A stretch of DNA of 59,252 bases. It comes from an uncultured Prevotella sp. (lineage in GTDB: Bacteria > Bacteroidota > Bacteroidia > Bacteroidales > Bacteroidaceae). Position 1 is the first letter of the stretch. Every line of letters starts with the position of its first letter. The translations under genes were made by a program, and so were the position numbers. Below the pieces are notes generated by a model. That model saw only the letters and a list, made by a program, of their open reading frames with translations, was not told the DNA's origin and ran no database searches. Below, one piece after another: positions 16,797 to 24,064 of this stretch. Location: positions 1 to 59,252 of the forward strand of contig ONDK01000007.1 of NCBI GenBank assembly GCA_900316565.1, written 5' to 3'.

Positions 16797-19277
16797 CTAC
16801 TTGCCCTTGGCTGAGAGGGCGGCAGGATGGTCCTCGTCCTCCTTTACGGAGAGGTCGACGGGGTTGTCGACGATCTCATCGGTGAGGGCAAAGTCCCAGA
16901 CCTCCTGGACGTTCTCCACGTAATGGAAAGTGACGCCCTGACGGTACTTCTCCGGAATTTCCTCAATGTCCTTCTTGTTCTCGCGGCACATCACGATGTC
17001 GGTGATGCCGGCGCGCTTTGCGGCAAGAATCTTTTCCTTGATGCCACCCACCGGAAGCACCTTTCCTCGCAGTGTTATCTCACCCGTCATGGCCGTGTTC
17101 TTACGCACCTTACGCTGTGTTATCGCTGAGGCTATCGACGTGGCGATGGTGATACCCGCCGATGGTCCGTCCTTCGGCGTGGCACCCTCCGGCACATGGA
17201 TGTGGATGTTCCACTGTTCGAAGAGCCTGTAGTCGATGCCGAGGCTGTCGGCATGCGCCTTAACATACTCCAGAGCTATGATGGCACTCTCCTTCATCAC
17301 GTCTCCGAGGTTTCCCGTCAGCGTTAGCTTGCTGCCCTTTCCTCGTGACAGCGATGTCTCGATGAAGAGTATCTCGCCTCCTACACTCGTCCAGGCCAGT
17401 CCCGTCACCACTCCGGCGTAGTCGTTGCCCTGGTAGACATCACGGTAGAACGGCTGTTTGCCGAGCAGTCCCTCTAGTTTGTCGGGGGTGATGCTGTGGT
17501 ACTCCAGTTCTCCGTCGAGTGCTTTTTTGTACGCCATCTTCCTCATCGCTTTGTTTATCTGTTTCTCCAGTTGGCGCACGCCGCTCTCACGGGTGTAGTT
17601 CTCAATGATTTTTTCCAGAGCCTTCTTCGTGAACGAAATCTTCGGCTTGATATTCTCCAGTCCGTTGTTGGAGAGTTCTTTCGGTATGAGATGATGCTTT
17701 GCTATCTCCACCTTCTCCTCGGTGATATATCCGCTGAGCTCAATGATTTCCATTCTGTCGAGCAGCGGCCGCGGAATGGTGTTGAGGTCGTTGGCCGTGG
17801 CGATGAACATCACGTGCGAAAGATCGTAGTCGACATCGAGGTAGTTATCGTGGAAGGCATTATTCTGCTCAGGGTCGAGGACCTCGAGGAGTGCTGACGA
17901 CGGATCGCCGTTGACGGTGGCCTGTGTCACCTTGTCGATTTCGTCGAGTATGAACACGGGATTGCTGGAGCCTGCCTTCTGTATGCTCTTTATGATACGT
18001 CCCGGCATGGCTCCGATGTATGTGCGCCGGTGTCCGCGTATCTCCGCCTCGTCGTGGAGACCGCCGAGTGAGATGCGGACATACTTCCGCTTCAGTGCCT
18101 CGGCGATGCTTTTCCCGAGTGATGTCTTTCCCACTCCGGGAGGACCGTAGAGGCATAGGATAGGACTCTTGAGGTTGCCCTTCAGTTGCAGCACGGCGAT
18201 GTATTCGAGGATACGCTCCTTGACCTTCTCCATGCCGTAGTGGTCGCGGTCGAGGACGCGTCGTGCCCTGTGCAGGTCGAGGTCATCCTCGGTGTACTCG
18301 TTCCACGGCAGCGACACAAGCGTCTGCAGATACGTCATCTGCACGTTGTAGTCGGGGCTCTGTGGGTTGAGGTTGTCGAGTTTCGAGAGTTCCTTTTCGA
18401 AGACCTTCTTTGTCTCCTCCGACCACTTCCGTGTCCGCGCCTTCTCCACGAGTTCCTTACGCTCCGGACTGCCGTTCTCGTCGCCAAGCTCTTCCTGGAT
18501 ATTCTTTATCTGCTGGTGCAGGAAATAGTCGCGCTGCTGTGCGTTGAGGTCCTCATGAGTCTTCATGCGGATCTGCTGCATCAGTCCGAGAAGCTGGTTC
18601 TCGCGGTTCAGTATCTTCAGCAGTTCAAAGAGACGCCCTTTGACACTGTCCATGTCGAGCAGCCTTGTCTTGTCCTCGAGACTCAGCGGCAGTGTGGAGC
18701 AGGTGTAGTTGATGCGTGTTATAGGGCTTTCGATGTTGCTGATGGCGAACTCTGCCTCGTTGGGTATGTCGTCGCTCTGTTGGATATAGTCTTTGACAGC
18801 CCTTTTGAGGTCGTCGTTGGCCGTGATCCATTCCTTGTCGTCCTCCTCAGGTAGCTGTTCTTTGGCCGAGGAGACATGTCCGAAGAAATACGGACTTATC
18901 TCCGTTATGCTGTCCAGGTGGGCGCGTCCCAAAGCCTGTATGATGGCGGTGTGCATGCCATCGCTTCCCGGCATCTCCACGACTTTGATGAGTCTTGCGA
19001 AGACACCGATGTGGTTGATGTCGTCTTCCGTAGGCTCCTGGATGCTCTCGTCTTTCTGGTTGAAGACGCCGAAGACCATCCCCTCTTTCTTTTCGATTTT
19101 CTTCGTGAGTGCAATGCTCTTCTTGCGCCCGATGATGACCGGGCTGATAATGCCTGGGAAGAGCACTATGTTACGGGTGACGAGTATCGGCATATCGCCG
19201 TCAGCGGTGATGCTGAACAGGTTATTTATATCGCCTTTTATTTCGGCGACCATCTGAATGCTTTGCGTTTTCTGCAT
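16797..19277 (-). CDS. lon: ATP-dependent protease Lon
   Basis: The 826-residue cytoplasmic AAA+ serine protease degrades misfolded and regulatory proteins. The N-terminal substrate domain (about 28-230) is followed by a coiled segment. The ATPase has Walker A GPPGVGKT (near 378-385) and Walker [10 protein letters not shown]. The C-terminal protease domain has the catalytic serine in KDGPSAG (near 700) and a lysine about 43 residues later. Length is normal. It heads the row lon-tgt-lptG-helicase, and the -7 promoter box is 53 bp upstream. Confidence 0.97.
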   Translation of the reverse strand: MQKTQSIQMVAEIKGDINNLFSITADGDMPILVTRNIVLFPGIISPVIIGRKKSIALTKKIEKKEGMVFGVFNQKDESIQEPTEDDINHIGVFARLIKVVEMPGSDGMHTAIIQALGRAHLDSITEISPYFFGHVSSAKEQLPEEDDKEWITANDDLKRAVKDYIQQSDDIPNEAEFAISNIESPITRINYTCSTLPLSLEDKTRLLDMDSVKGRLFELLKILNRENQLLGLMQQIRMKTHEDLNAQQRDYFLHQQIKNIQEELGDENGSPERKELVEKARTRKWSEETKKVFEKELSKLDNLNPQSPDYNVQMTYLQTLVSLPWNEYTEDDLDLHRARRVLDRDHYGMEKVKERILEYIAVLQLKGNLKSPILCLYGPPGVGKTSLGKSIAEALKRKYVRISLGGLHDEAEIRGHRRTYIGAMPGRIIKSIQKAGSSNPVFILDEIDKVTQATVNGDPSSALLEVLDPEQNNAFHDNYLDVDYDLSHVMFIATANDLNTIPRPLLDRMEIIELSGYITEEKVEIAKHHLIPKELSNNGLENIKPKISFTKKALEKIIENYTRESGVRQLEKQINKAMRKMAYKKALDGELEYHSITPDKLEGLLGKQPFYRDVYQGNDYAGVVTGLAWTSVGGEILFIETSLSRGKGSKLTLTGNLGDVMKESAIIALEYVKAHADSLGIDYRLFEQWNIHIHVPEGATPKDGPSAGITIATSIASAITQRKVRKNTAMTGEITLRGKVLPVGGIKEKILAAKRAGITDIVMCRENKKDIEEIPEKYRQGVTFHYVENVQEVWDFALTDEIVDNPVDLSVKEDEDHPAALSAKGK

Positions 19278-19329
19278 TTAGTTTTGTTCTGAGATTTCTC
19301 TATATTACTATTTTTCCTCAATTAGCGTG

Positions 19330-19337
19330 CAAAGGTA
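19330..19337 (-). promoter_or_regulatory. Probable -7 promoter box of the lon row
   Basis: TACCTTTG on the minus strand matches TAnnTTTG exactly and lies 53 bp before lon. I could not find a good -33 element at the expected distance. Confidence 0.5.
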
Positions 19338-19400
19338 CTAATAAAAAAGCGATTTTATGCCTTAAGAGATGTATAAAATATTAAAAATAACAGGTATAAG

Positions 19401-20099
19401 CTATTTAATGTAAAAGTCTTTCGTAAGGTTATGATACCATTCCGATCGCCCGCCACTGTCGTTGCTGAGCACTTCCTCTCTTTCCTGATAGTCGGTGGCA
19501 AATCCCTTGACAAGCTCTACCATGAAACGGCTTACGGGCTTACCCTTTTTTGTTCTTAGACATAGCAGCTTTCGTACGGTAAATCCGTTGATTATCGCTT
19601 CCGCCTCAATATCCTCACGGGCACTCTCCGGCCCTATCAGCGACAGTGTGCCGCCGTCCTTGAGCAGATGCTTGGAACAAGCTGTCAGGTCTCTGAAGCT
19701 CAGCGTGTCGGTGTGTCGGGCGAGGGTGCGCTTGACGTTGCCTGATTTTAAAGATTTTTGAAAATATGGTGGGTTGCTGACGATGGCATCGAAGGAAGCC
19801 TCCTTGGTTGACGCGGCATACTCCTGCAGTGCCTTGCAGATGATTTCTATCCTTTCTGCGAAAGGGGACGCTGCGACGTTGTTCTCCGCCTGACGGCAGG
19901 CGTCGCCGTCGATGTCGAGGGCTGTGATGGTGGCGCCGCTAAAGCGTTGTGCCATCATCAGTGCGATGAGGCCGCTGCCCGTGCCGATGTCGAGGATGCG
20001 GTGGCCTCCTGCTGCCCATGCGCCGAGCAGCACGCCGTCGGTGCCTACTTTCATTGCCGTCATGCTGTCGTCGACGGAGAAGGTCTTGAAGGTGAACAT
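19401..20099 (-). CDS. trmN6: tRNA1(Val) (adenine(37)-N6)-methyltransferase
   Basis: This 232-residue SAM-dependent methyltransferase is of the YfiC/TrmN6 family, which methylates A37 of tRNA-Val. It has the SAM motif ILDIGTGSGLIALMMA (near 35-50) and the adenine N6 methyltransferase motif NPPYF (near 130). I start at 20099 (MFTFKTFSVDD). The frame continues upstream to an ATG at 20177 that lies inside CTATAG array 5, which would add 26 residues made of repeat translation; I regard that as unlikely. It is probably cotranscribed with the lipid kinase gene. Confidence 0.88.
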   Translation of the reverse strand: MFTFKTFSVDDSMTAMKVGTDGVLLGAWAAGGHRILDIGTGSGLIALMMAQRFSGATITALDIDGDACRQAENNVAASPFAERIEIICKALQEYAASTKEASFDAIVSNPPYFQKSLKSGNVKRTLARHTDTLSFRDLTACSKHLLKDGGTLSLIGPESAREDIEAEAIINGFTVRKLLCLRTKKGKPVSRFMVELVKGFATDYQEREEVLSNDSGGRSEWYHNLTKDFYIK

Positions 20100-20128
20100 G
20101 ATTCTCTCTGGTGGTTGCTGGGTTTTTT

Positions 20129-20203
20129 TATAGGGGCTATAGGAAGCTATAGGGGCTATAGAAGCTATAGAAACCATAGGAAGCTATAGGGGCTATAGAA
20201 GCT
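20129..20203. repeat. CTATAG array 5 (about 8 units)
   Basis: TATAGGGG is followed by CTATAG units with spacers GAAG, GGG, AAG, AAA, then CCATAGGAAG, then GGG and AAG. It ends as GAAGCTG directly before the lipid-kinase stop codon (TTA at 20205). Like array 3 it is preceded on the plus strand by a T run (GGGTTTTTTTATAGG). The CCATAG variant creates an ATG on the minus strand that is in frame with trmN6. Confidence 0.93.
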
Positions 20204-20204
20204 G

Positions 20205-21221
20205 TTAAATCGTGAAGGTGCGCTTGAGGAGCTTTTGGAACCGTTTGCCCTGGGTCATTACCGAGGCGCGCAGGCTGTCGATATCGTAGAAGAACTCCGA
20301 GAAGGCTGTCTGCAGGGCGTTGGGCTGCCGTGCCGCCTTGTTGGCATTCTTGTTGACAACGATGTTGATGCCCTGCTTGTGTACCGCTATCTCCACGTCG
20401 GCGCCGGTCATCTTTGGGTCGCCGTCGAAGTGTATCAGTCCAGGCTCTGAGCGGTGTATCATTATCTGCTCGGCCTTGAAACTCTTTATTTTCATGTTTT
20501 TGTCGAGCGTCTTGTTGAAGAGCTCTAAGGCCACCTGCGGAGCGTCGACAATGGCGAATGGCTCCATGACGATGACATCGAGGAAACCGTCGCTCATTGA
20601 TGCCTGTGGCGCTATAAAGGCGTTGTTGCCGTACTGTGAGGCGTTGGCCACGCTGATGAGGAACGCTTTGTAATGGCTCGTGCCGTCCTTGTCGATGATC
20701 TCGTAAGTCTCCGGTTTGTAGCGCAGTCCTTCCTCCAATACCTTCTGCACGTAGGCCACAGGACCGCGCCGGCCGTTCTCGGCAAACTTCATGCTTATGA
20801 ACGCGTCGAAGCCCATGCCACAGGTGCAGAAGAACGGCATGGCGTTTATCGTGCCGTAGTCGAGTTTGTGGACCTCACCATCGTTGAGGATGCCTATGGC
20901 CTTTTCCATGTCCATCGGTATCATCAGGTGGCGTGCCAGACCGTTTCCGGAACCGCAGGGCAGCAGACCCAGTGCCGTGTCGGTGTGTACAAGTGCCTTT
21001 CCGACCTCGTTGACCGTTCCGTCGCCACCCACGGCCACCACGATGTCATCGCCACGGTATGCCGCCTGATGAGCTATCTCCGTGCCGTGTCCGGCATACT
21101 GTGTCTCCTCGATGGTGTAGGTGTATTTGCTCTTGTCGAGATATCTGTCGATGAGTGCCGGCACGCCCGCTTTGCTGACGGTACCGGAGATGGGATTGAG
21201 TATGAACGTGATATGTTTCAT
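20205..21221 (-). CDS. Diacylglycerol/sphingosine kinase-family lipid kinase
   Basis: The 338-residue protein has a DAGK catalytic domain: NPISG (near 9-13), nucleotide-binding GGDGTVNE (near 65-72) and PCGSGNGLARHL (near 88-99), then a YegS-like C-terminal beta domain. The start at 21221 (MKHITFILNP) is chosen over 21263 because it begins at the conserved fold and follows the promoter. The family phosphorylates diacylglycerol, sphingoid bases or ceramide. Here it is divergent from serine palmitoyltransferase, which makes a sphingoid-lipid substrate worth considering. Confidence 0.88.
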   Translation of the reverse strand: MKHITFILNPISGTVSKAGVPALIDRYLDKSKYTYTIEETQYAGHGTEIAHQAAYRGDDIVVAVGGDGTVNEVGKALVHTDTALGLLPCGSGNGLARHLMIPMDMEKAIGILNDGEVHKLDYGTINAMPFFCTCGMGFDAFISMKFAENGRRGPVAYVQKVLEEGLRYKPETYEIIDKDGTSHYKAFLISVANASQYGNNAFIAPQASMSDGFLDVIVMEPFAIVDAPQVALELFNKTLDKNMKIKSFKAEQIMIHRSEPGLIHFDGDPKMTGADVEIAVHKQGINIVVNKNANKAARQPNALQTAFSEFFYDIDSLRASVMTQGKRFQKLLKRTFTI

Positions 21222-21250
21222 AGTAGAAGTATTTAACTGCGTGTAAATTG

Positions 21251-21258
21251 CAAAGTTA
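21251..21258 (-). promoter_or_regulatory. Probable -7 box of the lipid-kinase promoter
   Basis: TAACTTTG on the minus strand matches TAnnTTTG and lies 30 bp before the chosen start. No convincing -33 element is seen. It supports the start at 21221. Confidence 0.5.
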
Positions 21259-21328
21259 CGCAAAATGCTTGAGATTACCCTTTTTATGGTGAAAAAAATA
21301 ACAGCTATTCAATATTTCCCGAAAAAAA

Positions 21329-21360
21329 TTGTGCCTTTATCCAAAATATTTGTAACTTTG
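21329..21360 (+). promoter_or_regulatory. Promoter of serine palmitoyltransferase
   Basis: The -33 TTG (21329-21331) and the -7 TAACTTTG (21353-21360) are 21 bp apart. The start codon is 50 bp further on. The leader contains GCAATCCGCAGATTGC, a small hairpin. Confidence 0.7.
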
Positions 21361-21409
21361 CAGCCTAATAATTTGCAATCCGCAGATTGCACCTTTTTTA
21401 TATAACAAA

Positions 21410-22603
21410 ATGGGACAATTACAAGAAAGGTATAAGAATTACCGTGAGCCTCAGAAGTTCATGAAAGAAGGAGTATATCCTTATTTCCGTGAGATTACAA
21501 GTAAGCAGAGCACTGAGGTCACTGATATCAATGGACATAAGATACTGATGTTCGGTTCCAATGCCTACACAGGCTTGACTAATGACCCGCGCGTCATAGA
21601 GGCTGCACACAAGGCACTCGACAAATACGGTTCGGGATGTGCCGGCAGCCGTTTCCTTAATGGAACACTCGACATCCATGTCCAGTTGGAGAAGGAGCTT
21701 GCCGAGTACGAGCATAAGGACGACGCACTGTGCTTCTCAATGGGATTTGCCGTAAACTCCGGAGTGATACCGGCTGTTGTCGGTCGTGGCGATTATATCA
21801 TCTGTGATGACCGCGACCATGCCAGCATTGTCGACGGACGACGTCTGAGCTTCGCCACATCACTGCACTACAAGCATAACGACATGGAAGACTTGGAGCG
21901 TGTGCTGATGAAACTGCCACACGACGCCGTGAAGCTCATCGTCGTTGACGGTGTCTTCTCTATGGAAGGCGACCTCGCAAAACTTCCTGAGATTGTAGAG
22001 CTGAAGAAGAAATACAACTGCTCGCTGATGGTCGACGAGGCACATGGTCTCGGCGTCTTCGGAAAAGAGGGTCGTGGTGTCTGCGATCATTTCGGTGTTA
22101 CCGACGACGTGGACCTTATCATGGGAACCTTCTCCAAGAGCCTTGCTTCTGTCGGAGGTTTCATTGCCGGCGACAAGGATACCATCAACTATATCCGTCA
22201 TAACTGCCGCACCTACATCTTCTCGGCCAGCGACTCTCCTGCTTCTACGGCAGCAGCCATGGAGGCTCTGCATATCATCCGTACCGAGCCGCAGCGTCAG
22301 CAGCATCTGTGGGACGTTACCAAGTATGCCCTGACACGTTTCCGTGAGGAGGGCTTCGAGATTGGTGATACCGAGAGTCCTATTATACCGTTGTATGTCC
22401 GCGATATAAACAAGACCTTCCTTGTCACCAAGCTCGCCTACGAGGCTGGTGTGTTCATCAACCCGGTAATCCCACCGGCATGTGCTCCGCAGGATACTCT
22501 CGTGCGCTTTGCGCTGATGGCCACTCATACCAATGAGCAGGTTGAGGAGGGTGTGCGCCGCTTGAAGAAGATTTTCGTTGAGCAGGGCATCATCAAAGGA
22601 TAG
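21410..22603 (+). CDS. spt: Serine palmitoyltransferase (alpha-oxoamine synthase)
   Basis: It condenses serine with an acyl-CoA to 3-ketodihydrosphingosine, the first step of Bacteroidetes sphingolipids. The 397-residue PLP enzyme has DEAHGLGVFG (near 208-217) and the PLP lysine in GTFSKSLASVGGF (near 240). The N-terminus (KFMKEGVYPYFREI...) and overall pattern resemble Bacteroides serine palmitoyltransferase more than KBL or BioF, and no tdh or biotin gene is adjacent. KBL remains the main alternative. It is monocistronic, with its own promoter and terminator. Confidence 0.85.
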   Translation: MGQLQERYKNYREPQKFMKEGVYPYFREITSKQSTEVTDINGHKILMFGSNAYTGLTNDPRVIEAAHKALDKYGSGCAGSRFLNGTLDIHVQLEKELAEYEHKDDALCFSMGFAVNSGVIPAVVGRGDYIICDDRDHASIVDGRRLSFATSLHYKHNDMEDLERVLMKLPHDAVKLIVVDGVFSMEGDLAKLPEIVELKKKYNCSLMVDEAHGLGVFGKEGRGVCDHFGVTDDVDLIMGTFSKSLASVGGFIAGDKDTINYIRHNCRTYIFSASDSPASTAAAMEALHIIRTEPQRQQHLWDVTKYALTRFREEGFEIGDTESPIIPLYVRDINKTFLVTKLAYEAGVFINPVIPPACAPQDTLVRFALMATHTNEQVEEGVRRLKKIFVEQGIIKG

Positions 22604-22640
22604 GTTATAGTAAATTCAACATAGGGTTAATATTTTTGTT

Positions 22641-22677
22641 CCCATCCGACTGCGTGATGCCGTTGGATGGGTTTTTT
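22641..22677 (+). terminator. Rho-independent terminator of spt
   Basis: CCCATCCGAC (22641-22650) pairs with GTTGGATGGG (22662-22671) over 10 bp with one G-T pair, followed by TTTTTT. Confidence 0.9.
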
Positions 22678-22730
22678 ATTTCTGTGAAAACCATAGAATT
22701 ATTTTTTTTAAGAAAAACTGTCGGAAAATT

Positions 22731-22760
22731 TTGTGGTTAGCAAAAAATGTAGTACCTTTG
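22731..22760 (+). promoter_or_regulatory. Promoter of tRNA-Pro
   Basis: The -33 TTG (22731-22733) and the -7 TACCTTTG (22753-22760) are 19 bp apart. The 15-mer TACCTTTGCACTCGC (22753-22767) is identical at the SRP RNA promoter (45195-45209). Confidence 0.8.
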
Positions 22761-22785
22761 CACTCGCAAAAAGGGAACAGCCCTT

Positions 22786-22859
22786 CGGGAAGTAGCGCAG
22801 TCCGGTAGCGCTCCTGGTTTGGGACCAGGTGGTCGCAGGTTCGAATCCTGTCTTCCCGA
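22786..22859 (+). tRNA. tRNA-Pro (anticodon TGG)
   Basis: The acceptor arms CGGGAAG (22786-22792) and CTTCCCG (22852-22858) pair, with discriminator A at 22859. The anticodon stem CCTGG/CCAGG encloses TTTGGGA with anticodon TGG at 22820-22822. The T arm is GCAGGTTCGAATCCTGT. CCA is not encoded. Confidence 0.97.
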
Positions 22860-22865
22860 CATACG

Positions 22866-22893
22866 AAGCATCGCAAACAGCGGTGCTTTTTTT
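22866..22893 (+). terminator. Terminator of tRNA-Pro
   Basis: AAGCATCGC (22866-22874) and GCGGTGCTT (22880-22888) pair around AACA-type loop sequence, followed by a T run. The rest of the spacer to 23176 holds a REP-like element and otherwise nothing I can name. Confidence 0.85.
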
Positions 22894-23048
22894 CTATCCG
22901 TTATTTACCCTTTATCAACGGAATTTCCTGCTTCCAGGAACTTCCTGTATTCCGTAGCTTTCTATTTTCAGTGCTTAATTTTTGTTTTGCAGTATCAGGT
23001 TCTATCTAACTCTCCGAAAATGGGAGAGTATGATTACCTTTAGCACAT

Positions 23049-23082
23049 GGAGGATGGGGATAAACCCCACCCCTACATTGGG
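23049..23082. repeat. REP-like hairpin element, copy 2
   Basis: It reads GGAGGATGGGGATAAACCCC, then ACCCCTACATTGGG. It is preceded by CTCTCCGAAAATGGGAGAG (a hairpin) and GATTACCTTTAGCACATGG. The same composite order is seen before the 40183 copy. Confidence 0.82.
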
Positions 23083-23176
23083 AGTCATAGGTATAAAAAA
23101 GGTTTATGAAGCGGCCCATACATTGTGGACCAGATATATTATCGGCCCATGGAAGGGAAAAGCCTTTACGTCAGTG

Positions 23177-23878
23177 TTATATCGCGAAGTAGCTGTTGAG
23201 GTCCTCGATGGAGGAGGGCGTGACGGAGTCTATATCCTTGATGATATGTCCTGCTTCCATTAAAAGGATACGCGTGCTGATGTCGACGACATGCTGGAGG
23301 TTATGGCTTGAGACGATAATTGTCGCGTCGTTCTCCTTCTGATAGTCGGTGAGGAGCTTCTTAAGGTATTCCTGTCCTGTAGGGTCAAGGAAGTTGAAGG
23401 GCTCATCGAGGATGACGATATCCGGTTTCCCGATAAGCGCTGCGATGATGCCTATCTTTTGCTTGTTTCCTGCCGAGAAGTTCCTGATATATTTGTTTTG
23501 TCCTATTATCTCATTGTTCGTGAAACCATCTACACGGTTCAGTAGAGTCTGAAGGTCTTCCCTGCTGACGTTGTCGACCTTTGCAATGAACTCGAAGTAT
23601 TCCTCCGGTGTCAGATAGTCGATGAGGAATCTGTCGTCGAGGAACGCTCCCGTCCATTGTTTCCACTTTTCTGATTTTTTAGGGTCGACGCCGTTGAGCT
23701 GTACCTCTCCTTCGTCGGGGCAGAGGAGGTCGAGCATTAAACGAAGCAGGGTGGTCTTCCCGGCTCCGTTGTTTCCAACGAGACCGAGGAGACCACCCTG
23801 CGGGATATTTAGTTCCGGGATGTCGACGGCGGTGACTGTCCCGAAAGACTTTCTTAGGTTTCTGATAGATATTGCCAT
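23177..23878 (-). CDS. ABC transporter ATP-binding protein
   Basis: The 233-residue cytoplasmic ATPase has Walker A GNNGAGKT (near 36-43), the signature NFSAGNKQK (near 135), Walker B IVILDEP (near 153) and the switch histidine in SSHN (near 190). It is of the type used by exporters with a separate permease. No permease gene follows within the window: downstream are a REP-like element, tRNA-Pro and spt on the other strand. It is therefore an orphan here, and its substrate is unknown. It follows secA with CTATAG array 6 between. Confidence 0.9.
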   Translation of the reverse strand: MAISIRNLRKSFGTVTAVDIPELNIPQGGLLGLVGNNGAGKTTLLRLMLDLLCPDEGEVQLNGVDPKKSEKWKQWTGAFLDDRFLIDYLTPEEYFEFIAKVDNVSREDLQTLLNRVDGFTNNEIIGQNKYIRNFSAGNKQKIGIIAALIGKPDIVILDEPFNFLDPTGQEYLKKLLTDYQKENDATIIVSSHNLQHVVDISTRILLMEAGHIIKDIDSVTPSSIEDLNSYFAI

Positions 23879-23891
23879 GGGCTGGAGGGTT

Positions 23892-24028
23892 TATAGAAGC
23901 TATAGAAACTATAGAGACTATAGAAGCTATAGAAGCTATAGATACTATAGAGACTATAGATACTATAGAGACTATAGATACTATAGAGACTATAGAAACT
24001 ATAGAGGCTATAGGTGCTATGGGGGGTA
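23892..24028. repeat. CTATAG array 6 (about 15 units, 9-mers)
   Basis: TATAGAAG is followed by CTATAG units with spacers AAA, AGA, AAG, AAG, ATA, AGA, ATA, AGA, ATA, AGA, AAA, AGG, GTG, then a decayed CTATGGGGGG and TATAGAG. All are 9 bp up to the decayed end. The ATA-AGA pair repeats three times, an 18 bp higher-order repeat. It fills the gap between secA and the ABC gene. Confidence 0.95.
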
Positions 24029-24033
24029 TAGAG

Positions 24034-24059
24034 CCCATGGAGGCTGAAGCCTCCATGGG
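24034..24059 (-). other. Perfect hairpin just after the secA stop
   Basis: CCCATGGAGGC (24034-24044) and GCCTCCATGGG (24049-24059) form an 11 bp perfect stem with a TGAA loop, 5 bp after the secA stop. No T run follows, so it may stabilise the secA 3' end or be a repeat rather than a terminator. Confidence 0.7.
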
Positions 24060-24064
24060 GTTAA

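Noticed and set aside
22676-22876. 66-residue minus-strand frame beginning MRCFVCREDRIRTCDHLVPNQ
   Set aside because: It is the antisense translation of tRNA-Pro, a well-known false protein in databases.
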